From a virus: DNA of 52,795 nucleotides. The position numbers were made by a program, and so were the translations under genes. Below, one piece after another: positions 21,954-31,607 of the stretch (the first letter of the stretch is position 1; every line of letters begins with the position of its first letter). The stretch spans positions 1 to 52,795 of IMG/VR virus record IMGVR_UViG_3300043786_001648. One strand, 5' to 3'. The notes beneath the pieces were generated by a model. The model saw nothing but the letters and a program-made list of their open reading frames with translations, did not search any database and had not been told where the DNA came from.

Positions 21954-24547
21954 CAGAACCTCGCCATCATCTCGGCCATGGTCGGCTGGCTGGGCATCGC
22001 GATCGACGCGAGCAGGTCCTCGTTGGACCGGATCAGCCGGTTCATGTCCGCGTTCTCACTATACACTCTCCGCATCTCGTCAAGGTCGCGCTGCCGCTGC
22101 ACGCCCGCCAGGCCGATCATGGCGTTCTGGGCGCCCAGCATCTGCCGGCCCATCGCCTCCTGCTCCATGCCCCCGCGCGCGCCGCCCAGGGCCTCCATCA
22201 CCCGGAGCCGCTCCTCGTCCCCTCGGTCCAAACTCTGGCCCTTCAGCCGGCTCAGCACCTCGTAGACGCCGAACGCGATCCCGATCGGCCCCAGGAACCT
22301 CGCCAACCCCGACAACCTCGACGCCCCCTTCGCCAGGTTCCCCGCCGCTCCCCCTCCGCCCGCTCCCGCCGCTCCACCTCCACCCGCGGCCGCGGTCGGC
22401 CCGAGCATGTCCCCGATTCCGACGCCCGGCGCCGGGGGCCTCGGGAGAGGCGAGAACGGCCGGGTCGGCTTCGGAGCCGGAGCCCCCGTCGGAGCCCCCG
22501 TCGGCGCAGGCGTAGGAGCCGGAGCCGGAGCCCCTGCCTTCGCCGCCCTCCCTGTCTTCTTGGCCGGAGCCGCAGCCGCAGCCTCGGGAGCCTCGGGCAC
22601 CTGGGGCGGAGGAGTCTCAGGGATGGGAGGCATCTTCACCCCAGGAGCCGCCGCCTTCGCCGCCTTGGCCGCTGCGGCCTTCTCCCTCCATGAGTTGATC
22701 CGCTTGTCAAGGGCTTCGGGAAGCTCCTCGATGCTCTTGTAGGGGCCCTTCTTCGCGGTCTTGTTGATCGCCTTCAGCAGCTCCTCCTCCGCCAGCCCGT
22801 CCTTTTTGAGGAGCTCGCGCAGCTTCTGCGCCCGCGAGGCCGGCATCTTCGGGGGCGCCATCTCGGAGACAGGGGGCATCCTCACCTGACCACCGGGGAC
22901 AGCCTCCTCGATGGGCGGCATGCGGACTTCGCCGCCGTCCTCGATCGAGGGCATCTTGATTCCTCCCGAGGCGTCGGCAGGCTTCGCGGAACCCCTCGAG
23001 ATCGCCTTGCCCTTCTGCTTTCCTTCCTTGATGGCCACGGCCTGCTCTCCTTGCTCAGCCCTTCGGCTGCGAATGAACCCCTGAAGCGTCTCGACGTCCT
23101 TCTCGCGCAGGTTCGCCAAGACCGCCTGCTGCGTCTTCGCGCGGCTCAGGTCGACCTTGATGCCCTGCTCCGCGATCACCTGCTTCAGCTCCTTGATCGT
23201 CTTGGCGCCCGACACCGCCCGCAGCTGGCTGAAGAGCGCCTTCTTCTGCTGGTTCATCAGCTTCTTGTTGCCCTGCAGCTTGGCCCCCATGGTCTGCCCG
23301 CGGGCCTGGATGTCCCGCTCGGCGATCTCGGCCTTCACCGCGGGCGCCGTCTTCTTGATGTCCACCACGCCCTTGCGCACGCGGCCCCCGCTGAAGAACT
23401 TCGTGTGGAGCGCCGCCATCCTGTTCATGGCGCGGTTCTGGTCCTGCGGCGTCTTTGCATCGGCGAGCTGCTTTTGCAGCTCCTTCAGCTCCTCGGCCAG
23501 CAGCGTGCCCGGACGGCCTCCCTCGAGCAGGTCGAGGGACTCGTCGAGCATCATCACCTCCTCGGCCTTCATGCGGTCGACCCTGCTGAGGAGCAGACGG
23601 TTCTGCTGCATGCGATCGCGCACGCTCTTGAGGCGCTCGCTGCTCGCCTCCCCGAAGTTCTTCTTCAGCAGGTCCTGGGTCGTGACCACCCGCTTCTCGC
23701 CGCCTCCATCCGCGTCCGGCACCATCTTGCCGGGCAGCGCCCTGGCCTCCGCCCGCGCGGCGCCCTTCTCGGCCGCCAGCTTCTTGGCCTCTTCCTTCTT
23801 CTGCGCCGGGCTCTTGGCCGCCTCCCTCTTGGCCCGGTTCGCGCGCATGGTCACGTTGGCCTTGGCCGCCGAACTCTGCGCCTCAGCCTCGAGCCAGTTG
23901 TCCATGAACCTGCGGGTATCGGCGTTGTCGGGCAGCTGGTCGAGCTGCTTGATTCCCGTGCGCGACTCGAGCAGCAGCCGGTCGGCGTCGACGCCCCGCG
24001 CGGCGGCCCTCTCCCGGAACTCGTTGGCGGCCTCCTGCCCGAGCTCCTTGACGCCGGCCTTCTCGGCCGCCTTCGGCATCGGGGGCACCACCATGGGCTC
24101 CTGCGACTTCGGCTCGTCCTTGACCTTCCGCGTCGGCTTCTTCTCCTCGCGGGTGCCCGCGGTCATCTCGCTGGCCGCCGGCTCCTTCTTGGGTGACGCC
24201 GCAGCCGCGGCCTCTGCAAGCTCCCTGTTGCGCCGCGTGACCTCGGACTCGCCCTCCGGCTCAGGCAGGGGCGTCCCCGCCTTCTTGCCCTTCTTCGCGG
24301 CGCCCGCTGCCGGCGCCGGAGCCGCCGAAGCCACGGGAGCCTCCCCCTTGTCGAGCGCCTTCAGCACATACCGGCCGTCCCTCTTGACGAAGTCCTTCTC
24401 CATGGCCTCCACGATGGCGATGGCCTGTTCGTCCCCGGCGTTCGCCTTCTCCGCGAGGTCAATCCGCGCCTGATAGACGTGCTTGATCCCCATCTTGGAG
24501 AGCTTCTCGATCTGGGCCTTGGTGAAGAAGTCCTCGAGATTCGCCAT
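21953..24547 (-). CDS. Large Ala/Pro/Lys-rich virion protein, 864 aa
   Basis: The N-terminal 55 residues are globular (MANLEDFFTK). Then come a long disordered/coiled region rich in Ala, Lys and Pro, with repeated short motifs IKMPSIE, VRMPPIE, VRMPPVSE and VKMPPIPE (about residues 530-660), a Pro/Ala linker, a Gly-rich stretch, a hydrophobic helix (LARFLGPIGIAFGVYEVL near 770) and a helical tail. It is probably an ejected internal protein with a membrane-active C terminus. The MPP motif recurs in the 182-aa protein at 47313-47861. Confidence 0.65.
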   Translation of the reverse strand: MANLEDFFTKAQIEKLSKMGIKHVYQARIDLAEKANAGDEQAIAIVEAMEKDFVKRDGRYVLKALDKGEAPVASAAPAPAAGAAKKGKKAGTPLPEPEGESEVTRRNRELAEAAAAASPKKEPAASEMTAGTREEKKPTRKVKDEPKSQEPMVVPPMPKAAEKAGVKELGQEAANEFRERAAARGVDADRLLLESRTGIKQLDQLPDNADTRRFMDNWLEAEAQSSAAKANVTMRANRAKREAAKSPAQKKEEAKKLAAEKGAARAEARALPGKMVPDADGGGEKRVVTTQDLLKKNFGEASSERLKSVRDRMQQNRLLLSRVDRMKAEEVMMLDESLDLLEGGRPGTLLAEELKELQKQLADAKTPQDQNRAMNRMAALHTKFFSGGRVRKGVVDIKKTAPAVKAEIAERDIQARGQTMGAKLQGNKKLMNQQKKALFSQLRAVSGAKTIKELKQVIAEQGIKVDLSRAKTQQAVLANLREKDVETLQGFIRSRRAEQGEQAVAIKEGKQKGKAISRGSAKPADASGGIKMPSIEDGGEVRMPPIEEAVPGGQVRMPPVSEMAPPKMPASRAQKLRELLKKDGLAEEELLKAINKTAKKGPYKSIEELPEALDKRINSWREKAAAAKAAKAAAPGVKMPPIPETPPPQVPEAPEAAAAAPAKKTGRAAKAGAPAPAPTPAPTGAPTGAPAPKPTRPFSPLPRPPAPGVGIGDMLGPTAAAGGGGAAGAGGGGAAGNLAKGASRLSGLARFLGPIGIAFGVYEVLSRLKGQSLDRGDEERLRVMEALGGARGGMEQEAMGRQMLGAQNAMIGLAGVQRQRDLDEMRRVYSENADMNRLIRSNEDLLASIAMPSQPTMAEMMARF

Positions 24548-24549
24548 GG

Positions 24550-26241
24550 TCAGCCCCCGCTCCTGCTACGAACTTCCTGAAGAAGGCCCTCGAGCGCGTC
24601 CACGTTGAACTGCTCGGCTCCCGCCATCGCCGCGCCCGTGTACGCATCGGTCGCCGCCCTCTCGCGCTCGAGGAGATCCTGCGTGCCCATCGCGGTCTCG
24701 CCCGCCTGACGCTCGAGCTCGAGCACGGTCTTGGCGATCTCCTTCGGATCGAGATCGAAGCCGAGGTCCTTGAGCCGCGGGTCGTTCTCGATCAGGAGCT
24801 GCACGATCTCCTCCATCTGCGCCGGGTCCCGAAGACCGAGGCGCCTGGCCTCGTCCTGGAACTCCTGCATCTGCGGGGCCGCCTGGTCCATCGCATACGC
24901 CTGCATCGCCATCCTGTGGACACGCGGCATGTCGAACTTCACCATGTCCACGAGCTCTCCGCCCGCGAGGTCCCGCATGAACTTCTCGTCGTTGGTCACG
25001 CTCTCGATGCCGTCGACGATGGCCCCCACGCCCCGCAGCGTCTTCTCGAGGATCGCGGCCTTGTCTCCCTGGATGCCCGACGCCGCAAGACCCTGGTCCG
25101 ACACCATCGCCGACGACCCCTCGGACAGCGCCTCCAGCGAACCCAGCATCGCCAGGATCTGGGTGTCCTGCATGCCCGACGACCTCAGCTTGCCGATGCC
25201 CTCGGCCACCTTCTTCCGGGCCTCCTCGGCCACCCTCTTGTCCTCGCCCGTCGCAGGCCTCCGGATCAGCTCGTCCTCGACGCCCGACAGAACCGCGCCG
25301 TTCACGATCAGCCCGACCATCACTTCCTTGGCCGCGGCCTTCTGCTCCGGCTTCAGGCCCAGGCCCTCGTCGTAGCCCTCGAACGCCTTGTCGATCACCT
25401 GCGTCGCGAACTTGGTCGGGCTCCGCTCGGTCACGGTCATGCGCTCGCGCGTCCACTCCTCGTCGCTCAGCCCGAACGTCGCGTCCAGCAGGTTCTGCCC
25501 GAGCACCTTCCACATGCCGAGGCCCTGCGTACCCACGCCCATCACGTCTCCGAACGGGGCGGCGCGCGCGGCCTCGCCCATGAAGCCCCCGGATTCACGG
25601 GCGTTCTGGAGGATCACGTCCGACACCGCGCTCGACATCGCCTTCCGGGCCGACTCGTCGAGCGTGGTCTGCGCCTGGTGGTACGCCTGCAGCCGGGCCT
25701 CGACTTCGCGGCCGCGCTCGGTGCGCACGGTGCCCGCCAACCCCTTGGCCTCGCGTCCCGCGTTCAGCGCCTGCTCGAGGCTCCTGGCCCTCTCCTGCAT
25801 CTTCCTCTTCTCGGCGCGGAGCGCCTTCAGGGTCGGATCGTCCTTCTGCCCGGCGATCGCCTGCGCCGACAGCTGCTGCGCCTTCGCCTTGGCCCTCGCG
25901 ATCTCGAGCCCGATCTCCTGGTCGAACATGCGCAGCTCCTTGTCCTGGGCCTGCGAGGCCTGGAACTGGGACTGCTGCTGCGCCAGCTCCTGGCCCTGCA
26001 TGCGCTCGCGGCTCTCGTTCAGCTTCTGATAGTTCTCGGCCTGCGCCTGAAGGTCTCGGCGCTGCATGCCCTCCTGCATGTTCTGGCCGCGCAACTGCAC
26101 GTCCTGCGCCCTGCGCTCAAGCCCGGCGGCCCGCTGCTGGGCCTCGCGCTGGAACGTGGCCTGCTGGTTCTGCGAGGCCTGCCCAAGGAGCTGGCCCCCC
26201 GCGAGAAGACTCTCGAGCTGCTGGTTCGGTACTGAGGACAT
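24550..26241 (-). CDS. Gln-rich coiled-coil virion protein, 563 aa
   Basis: Residues 1-170 are a Gln/Arg/Ala-rich coiled coil (LAQQQSQFQASQAQ). The rest is helical and acidic, with a central Gly/Met-rich stretch (GEAARAAPFGDVMGVG). No enzymatic motif is seen. It belongs with its neighbours to the internal/ejection set at the end of the structural operon. Its start overlaps the stop of the 402-aa gene. Confidence 0.65.
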   Translation of the reverse strand: MSSVPNQQLESLLAGGQLLGQASQNQQATFQREAQQRAAGLERRAQDVQLRGQNMQEGMQRRDLQAQAENYQKLNESRERMQGQELAQQQSQFQASQAQDKELRMFDQEIGLEIARAKAKAQQLSAQAIAGQKDDPTLKALRAEKRKMQERARSLEQALNAGREAKGLAGTVRTERGREVEARLQAYHQAQTTLDESARKAMSSAVSDVILQNARESGGFMGEAARAAPFGDVMGVGTQGLGMWKVLGQNLLDATFGLSDEEWTRERMTVTERSPTKFATQVIDKAFEGYDEGLGLKPEQKAAAKEVMVGLIVNGAVLSGVEDELIRRPATGEDKRVAEEARKKVAEGIGKLRSSGMQDTQILAMLGSLEALSEGSSAMVSDQGLAASGIQGDKAAILEKTLRGVGAIVDGIESVTNDEKFMRDLAGGELVDMVKFDMPRVHRMAMQAYAMDQAAPQMQEFQDEARRLGLRDPAQMEEIVQLLIENDPRLKDLGFDLDPKEIAKTVLELERQAGETAMGTQDLLERERAATDAYTGAAMAGAEQFNVDALEGLLQEVRSRSGG

Positions 26242-27449
26242 CAGAGGTTCCTAAAGTCAGGAGGTGCGATCTGTCCGAGGCCCGGAGTCGTCACGCCCGC
26301 GAGCCATCCGCTCAGCGCGGCGTACATGCTGGTCGTTCCGCGGCGGTTGCCCTGGATCATGTCGTACATCTCCTTGTAGCCGCCCACGAGCAGGTTCACG
26401 GCCCCGAGTTCCGAAGCCGCGCTCATCTGCTCCATGGTGACCCGCAGGTTCGACGACAGCTCGGTCATCGCGGCCCGCTGCCGCTGCGCGTCCACCGTCT
26501 GCGCCCCGAACGCGGTGCCCACCTGGCCCCTCAGCTGGCCGCCAGCCATCGTGGTCTGCGACTGGGCCTGCCGCAGCGCCGCAAGGTTCTGGCCCATCGA
26601 GGCCATCGTGTCGTTGAACTGCGTGTAGATCTGGTTGATACCCGTCGACGTCTGCTCCGCGACGTCCCTCTGCATCGTCGTCCTGATCGCGGCCTGCTCG
26701 GCCGGCGTCATCATCGTCCCGTCCGGGTTCACGCCTCCGTTCAGCTGGGCCATCGCGCTCTGCACCTGCCTGCTCAGCCCGACCGCCAGGTCCTTGGCCT
26801 GCAGCGCGGTCCGGTCCTGGTACTCCCCCATCGTCCGCTCGTATCCGGCCACGGCCCCGGCCGCCTGCTCGTTAGCGCGCGCGATGTCCTGGCCCACGGC
26901 ACCGATCTGCTGGTCCCTGAACCTCACGAACTCATCGAAGCCCTGCCGCCCGAGCTGCTCGGCACCCTGCGCCTGGCCCTCCAGCGTCTGCCGCGCCCTC
27001 TCGTCCTGGCCCCTGATCGCCTCGGCGCCCTGCCCCACGGCCTGCCCGAACTGCCCAGCCACCTGGTTCAGCCGTCCGAACTGCTGGTCCATGATGTCCT
27101 GCTGACGCTGCATGTCCCCGAACACGGCGCCCGAGAACAGCGAGTTCCACGCGCCTTGGCTCCCCTGCCGCCGCCCAAACCCCGAGCCCCCTTGCCCTCC
27201 CGAGGGATTGAATGGTCTCCACCGGCCGCCCGAAGCCTGGGCGACCGAAGGCCGGGGGCCCGTGAAGGACGGCCCGCCCGTCGGATTGAACGGCGTCCAG
27301 GTCCGCTGTGGCAAGTCCTGCCTCGACCCTCTGTTAGCGGCCTGCCCCGCCTTCCGGAACGTCGGGCCAAGGGAACCCCCACTGGATCCGCCGAACGGCG
27401 AGAACTGGCTCAAGGGGTCCGGTGCAGGGAAAGTCTGGAACTGGCTCAT
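26241..27449 (-). CDS. Internal virion protein, 402 aa
   Basis: The N-terminal 110 residues are Gly/Pro/Ser/Phe-rich and disordered, with a repeated unit (WTPFNPTGG and WRPFNPSGG). Residues 110-350 are Gln/Ala-rich helix, and the C terminus is hydrophobic (AALSGWLAGVTTPGLG). It follows the large tail protein, with which it shares a one-base stop-start overlap. It is probably part of the ejectosome. No family is recognised. Confidence 0.65.
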   Translation of the reverse strand: MSQFQTFPAPDPLSQFSPFGGSSGGSLGPTFRKAGQAANRGSRQDLPQRTWTPFNPTGGPSFTGPRPSVAQASGGRWRPFNPSGGQGGSGFGRRQGSQGAWNSLFSGAVFGDMQRQQDIMDQQFGRLNQVAGQFGQAVGQGAEAIRGQDERARQTLEGQAQGAEQLGRQGFDEFVRFRDQQIGAVGQDIARANEQAAGAVAGYERTMGEYQDRTALQAKDLAVGLSRQVQSAMAQLNGGVNPDGTMMTPAEQAAIRTTMQRDVAEQTSTGINQIYTQFNDTMASMGQNLAALRQAQSQTTMAGGQLRGQVGTAFGAQTVDAQRQRAAMTELSSNLRVTMEQMSAASELGAVNLLVGGYKEMYDMIQGNRRGTTSMYAALSGWLAGVTTPGLGQIAPPDFRNL

Positions 27450-30400
27450 CAGCTACCTCTTGGGTTCGTCGTTCGCTCGACCCCGGTGATCGTGCCTTTC
27501 ACGATGCATCCCAGCAACCTGAACTCGAGGTCCGGGCACAGGATACGGACTCCGGGCGTCAGCGACGTCCCCTTCACTCCGTATCGCCCCTCTGAATCAT
27601 CAGATCCAAAGGCCGCATACACCACCCCCTCGTGGTCCTGGACGCTCTCATACTGGGCCCCTTCCGTGTCCAAGGTGTCCCCCACTGCATAGGGGGTCTC
27701 CTGAGTGCCGCGCCACACGAGCCCCCTGAACCGGGCCAGCGGCGCATTTGCGGTGACCGCGTCGTTCAGTGGGGGTCCCGCGACGTCGCTGAACGCGCAG
27801 CCCACCGAGCTCACGATCTTCATGCGGAAGAAGTCCGCGTTCGAGAACTGCATCCCCTGCTGGTCCACGAGCCCGACCGGGTGCCCGCCCCACTCGAACA
27901 CCACCGGGCTCACCACGAACACGTCGCCCTGCCGCACGTCCGCGACCCACGCGGTCGGACCGCCGACCAACGGAGGCGAACACACCACCTGCGTCGCCGA
28001 GTTGTAGAGGACCCGGAACTTCTTGCCGATGTGCTGCTTGTTGTGCTGGCTGTCCACGAGGTAGACCCACGCGCCCTTCCACGCATCGGTCCCCACGACC
28101 GTCCCCGTGCCTGCGCTGATCGGCACCAGCAGGTTCACGGAGTCCCAGTTGGCCGACGCGACGAACCGCGAATCGCCCGCGAAGTCGAGCGTCGTGATCC
28201 TCCTCGCCCCGTTCCACGACGTCGTCGCCCCCGCGATCGTGCGGCTCCTCGCCTCGTCGACCACGTACAGCGCCGGGCTGAACGAGGCCCCGGACCCCAC
28301 GCCCGCCATCCTCGTGTCCGGGTTGTTCATCAGGAAGAAGGCCCGCCTCGTCAGCGGGTTGGCCGCGCTTCCCGAGCCCGTCCAGTTCAGCGGCCACGGT
28401 CCCTGGGTCGCCAGGTCGAACGACGCATCCGCGACCTTCGTCGTCTTGCCCGTGCCGAACCACAGCACGTAGGACTCCTGCTGCACCGGGTTGTGCACGA
28501 ACAGCGCATTCATAAAGGGATCGTGCGCGATCTGCACGGACGCAAGGTCCGCGGCCCACTCCCGCACCACCACGAGATTCAGGTTCCTGATCTCGTCGAG
28601 CTGGCCCTGCCCGTCCACGCTCGAGAGCCCATGGGTCGTCACGAAGTACGCGGCGCTTCCCACCGAGTCCACGGCCCTGTGGTTCACCACGCCGTAGCCC
28701 TCGTGCATCTCGGTGACCCTCAGGTACGGGCCGCTCCTCCGCACCAGGTACGCCCTGTCGCTTGACAGACCCACCAGGTTGGAACCGGCCTTCGAGAACG
28801 CCACGACCTCGTTGCTCGGGATCGTCGGGTTGTACCGGTTGAACGGCGGAAAGAGCTCGGGGCTCATCTCGACCAGCGACGACCACCGCATCTCGCCGAG
28901 GCCCCTCACGACGTCGGCGGTGGACGCCTGGTCGCCGGTGCTCGGCGGCGGCACACGCACCTTCGACACCACCAGCGTGTTCTGGCAGAACGCCGCGGCC
29001 CCCGCGAACGGCATCTTCTCGTCGAAGACGCTCCGGTCCACGTAGGCCTGCTGGTACACGAGCTGCTTGTCCTCGAGCTCGTAGAAATACATCGCGTGCC
29101 TGTTCGTCGTGACCGCCGGGTCGAACGTGCGCGACGATCCGTTCCTGCAGGTCCAGTAGTCCTCCAGGGTCACGACCGCGTCCAGCAGGGGAATGCCGGC
29201 CATCATCGTGCCGCCCGCGTCCTGCACCTTCACGCTCCTGTACACGTACATCAGGTCGTACTTCGCCGAGTCGTACACGATCTCGACCCCGATGTACTGG
29301 TCCTGCTTGACGCTGATGTTGTTGCCGTTCTCAGTGCGCACGACCGTGAAGTCCTCGCTCCGCACCTGAGCGACCTCGCTGAACGCGCTCCTGCGCCCGG
29401 TCCTCGAGTCCACCAGCACGTACCCGAAGCTGTAGTCGCCGGGCTCGAACTTGCGGGCCTGGAACCTGTTCTCCGTCGTGAACGAACCGCCCGAGCTCTC
29501 CTCGTAGAAGCCGGTGCAGTCCACGCGCCGCGCCGCCACCTTCCACAGGTACTTCTTGCCGTAGGCCAACCGACCCTGCGGAAACAGGCTCGCGGGCTCG
29601 AAGCTCGTCACCGACAGTCCCGCCGGCAAGGTGGCCAACTGATGGTTGTCGAGAACCCCCTTGCCCTCCTCCACCATGAACACCAGCCACGACACGTTTG
29701 CGTTGACCGCGGCGCCGCTCGGGTAGTACGTGGTCCAGTCGAGCTTCGGGGTCACGCTCACGCCCGTCTGCTTGTTCGCCGGGCTCAGGAGCTGCGTGGT
29801 CACGCCCGTCACGTCCGTGCACCCCGAACCAGTGGGGGTGTGCGTGTACGGCGAACCCGGCTGCGTCACCGCGGGCGGGCTCGGGAACGTGTCGCTCGCG
29901 CAGAGCCCGCTCACCTGGTCCGGGAACAGCTGCTCCGCCGTGTACGGATTGTCCGACAGCAGCACGACCTGCGCGACCGCGGGCCTCGTCCCGTCCACCG
30001 ACGTGAACGACCCGGGCGCGATGCCCCGCTCGGGGCTCTTCAGGGAGGGCTGCAGGCCCGGCCCCGGCAGCGCACCCCCACTGGTCAGGCCGATCACGCG
30101 GGGGGTCAAGAAGGTCTTGTTGGCGTAGGTGACCACCAGCTTTGGGCGGATGAACTCGCTGGCCTGAGTGCGGGCGGCCACGCTCACAAGGCCCGTGCCT
30201 GCCGTGGTGCCGCGCAGCGCGAGGTCCACCTTGGCCGAGGTCTGGTAGGTGCTCAGGAGGCAGTTGCCGACGATCGTCTTGAGCGCGGCGTCCTCGAACC
30301 TCACGCGCCCCACGAAGCCCCCGTTGACCGTGACCGTCGAGGTGGTCGCCGTGTCCCAGGTGCCGCCCGCCGTGCTCCAGTTGACCGCGGTCTTCCGAAG

Positions 30401-31168
30401 GAGCCAGGTGGCCGTGGCCTCCTCCCACAGCTGGCCGCTCGCCCCCGGATCCGTGACCGCGTTCAGCGTCAGGGGCACGGCGGGGGTCGACGTGTTTCCT
30501 GACACCGTGATCTCGACGCGGGCGCTCTCGATCGCCTGGCCGGCCTCGGCCGACGTGTCGAAGCGCAGCAGCGTGTTCCGGACAGACGTGCCGGTGGCGA
30601 CCTCGAGCGTCGCGGCCGACCCGTAGTTCGTGGTGGTCGCGGCCGCGCTCAGGAACGTGTCGGCCTCGGCCTCGTACTCCTTGGTCCGGGTGGCCTCCAC
30701 GTAGAAGATCGCGGGGCTCCTGCCCTCCACGAACACGTAGACGAAGCGGCCCATCACCTCGACGTCGAACTGGGCCGTGAGGCTCACGCCCTGCATCACC
30801 AGCCGGCACTTCTCCCACACCTGCGTCGCCGAGTTCCACCAGTCGATGAACACGTCGCCAGTCGCCGCCAGGAAGTTGCTCTTGGCGCGGTACACGAAGC
30901 CGTAGCCGTAGGCCTCGGCGCCGATCCTGAAGTCCACGGCCTTCACGTCCACCACGGTCGACGCGCTCGAGTAGCCGGCCTGGAGCTTCAGCTGGTCCAT
31001 CTCGTGGACCTTGCGGTAGCCCGGGAACGGACGGAGGCCTCCCTCGCTGCGGCCGTCGACGCCCGTCATCTCGGACGACAGGCCGCGCTGGACGCCGGGG
31101 CGCTCGATGCGCTTGTCGAGCGTCGTCTCCATCACGGGGTACGACCAGTCGGTCTTCATGTCAGGCAT
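27449..31168 (-). CDS. Giant tail protein with DNRLRE and Ig-like domains (tail nozzle-like), 1239 aa
   Basis: Residues about 50-165 and 650-1230 look like the beta-propeller/nozzle of short-tailed phages (YGFVYRAKSNFLAATGDVFI; AFSKAGSNLVGLSSDRAYLV; YFVTTHGLSSVDGQG). Residues about 170-360 match the DNRLRE pattern: DTFLS, NYGS, TLEV, NTLLRFDTS, then a VVTYAN end. Residues about 475-600 read like an Ig/FN3 module (LSPANKQTGVSVTPKLDW and YGKKYLWKVAAR). It probably forms the tail tube tip, with inserted accessory domains for host or surface binding. Confidence 0.75.
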   Translation of the reverse strand: MPDMKTDWSYPVMETTLDKRIERPGVQRGLSSEMTGVDGRSEGGLRPFPGYRKVHEMDQLKLQAGYSSASTVVDVKAVDFRIGAEAYGYGFVYRAKSNFLAATGDVFIDWWNSATQVWEKCRLVMQGVSLTAQFDVEVMGRFVYVFVEGRSPAIFYVEATRTKEYEAEADTFLSAAATTTNYGSAATLEVATGTSVRNTLLRFDTSAEAGQAIESARVEITVSGNTSTPAVPLTLNAVTDPGASGQLWEEATATWLLRKTAVNWSTAGGTWDTATTSTVTVNGGFVGRVRFEDAALKTIVGNCLLSTYQTSAKVDLALRGTTAGTGLVSVAARTQASEFIRPKLVVTYANKTFLTPRVIGLTSGGALPGPGLQPSLKSPERGIAPGSFTSVDGTRPAVAQVVLLSDNPYTAEQLFPDQVSGLCASDTFPSPPAVTQPGSPYTHTPTGSGCTDVTGVTTQLLSPANKQTGVSVTPKLDWTTYYPSGAAVNANVSWLVFMVEEGKGVLDNHQLATLPAGLSVTSFEPASLFPQGRLAYGKKYLWKVAARRVDCTGFYEESSGGSFTTENRFQARKFEPGDYSFGYVLVDSRTGRRSAFSEVAQVRSEDFTVVRTENGNNISVKQDQYIGVEIVYDSAKYDLMYVYRSVKVQDAGGTMMAGIPLLDAVVTLEDYWTCRNGSSRTFDPAVTTNRHAMYFYELEDKQLVYQQAYVDRSVFDEKMPFAGAAAFCQNTLVVSKVRVPPPSTGDQASTADVVRGLGEMRWSSLVEMSPELFPPFNRYNPTIPSNEVVAFSKAGSNLVGLSSDRAYLVRRSGPYLRVTEMHEGYGVVNHRAVDSVGSAAYFVTTHGLSSVDGQGQLDEIRNLNLVVVREWAADLASVQIAHDPFMNALFVHNPVQQESYVLWFGTGKTTKVADASFDLATQGPWPLNWTGSGSAANPLTRRAFFLMNNPDTRMAGVGSGASFSPALYVVDEARSRTIAGATTSWNGARRITTLDFAGDSRFVASANWDSVNLLVPISAGTGTVVGTDAWKGAWVYLVDSQHNKQHIGKKFRVLYNSATQVVCSPPLVGGPTAWVADVRQGDVFVVSPVVFEWGGHPVGLVDQQGMQFSNADFFRMKIVSSVGCAFSDVAGPPLNDAVTANAPLARFRGLVWRGTQETPYAVGDTLDTEGAQYESVQDHEGVVYAAFGSDDSEGRYGVKGTSLTPGVRILCPDLEFRLLGCIVKGTITGVERTTNPRGS

Positions 31169-31607
31169 CGATCGCGCTCCTCAGTTCGTCCGAGAGGGGA
31201 CGCCGCGGCGCCTCCTCGTTCCTCCACAGCCCGAACGGGCAGCTCGCCGCGGGCATCCGTCCCTTCACCGTCAGCTCCGCCCTCGACTTCTCGCCGCACC
31301 CGCACTTGGTGCACCACCCCAGCTTCCCGGGCTCCTCGGCCCGCTTCAGGTGGTCGCATGCGTTGCAAGTCTCGAGCCTCCTGACCAGCTCGTCCACCCC
31401 CACTGGTCCCTTCACCAGGAGGCTGGCCTCGGCCTTCGCATACGACAGCGCCTTCTGCGCGAACGTCAGCGGCACGCTCCGCCCGGCGTGCCCCGGGTTC
31501 CGCGGCTTGATCTGCTCGCAGGGTCCCCCGCACGGCTTGCCGCCCACGCGCGGGTGCGTGCACCTGGTCCCTCTCAGCCAGAAGCAGTCTACAGGCTCCA
31601 TGTCCAT
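31161..31607 (-). CDS. Cys-rich zinc-binding-like protein, 148 aa
   Basis: Start taken as ATG 31607 (MDMEPVDCFW); ATG 31601 or a further upstream start would also fit. Cys are grouped as C-x5-C, CGGPC, CNAC and CTKCGCG with further Cys, a metal-ribbon pattern. It overlaps the giant tail gene by 8 bases and the Cys-rich 465-aa gene by about 19. Similar short zinc-ribbon proteins accompany tail genes in other phages, but I know no defined function. Confidence 0.65.
   Translation of the reverse strand: MDMEPVDCFWLRGTRCTHPRVGGKPCGGPCEQIKPRNPGHAGRSVPLTFAQKALSYAKAEASLLVKGPVGVDELVRRLETCNACDHLKRAEEPGKLGWCTKCGCGEKSRAELTVKGRMPAASCPFGLWRNEEAPRRPLSDELRSAIDA

Noticed and set aside
22040-22090. TTGACG followed by TATAGT on the minus strand in the 864-aa gene
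   Set aside because: The spacer is only 14 bp, too short for a sigma70 promoter.
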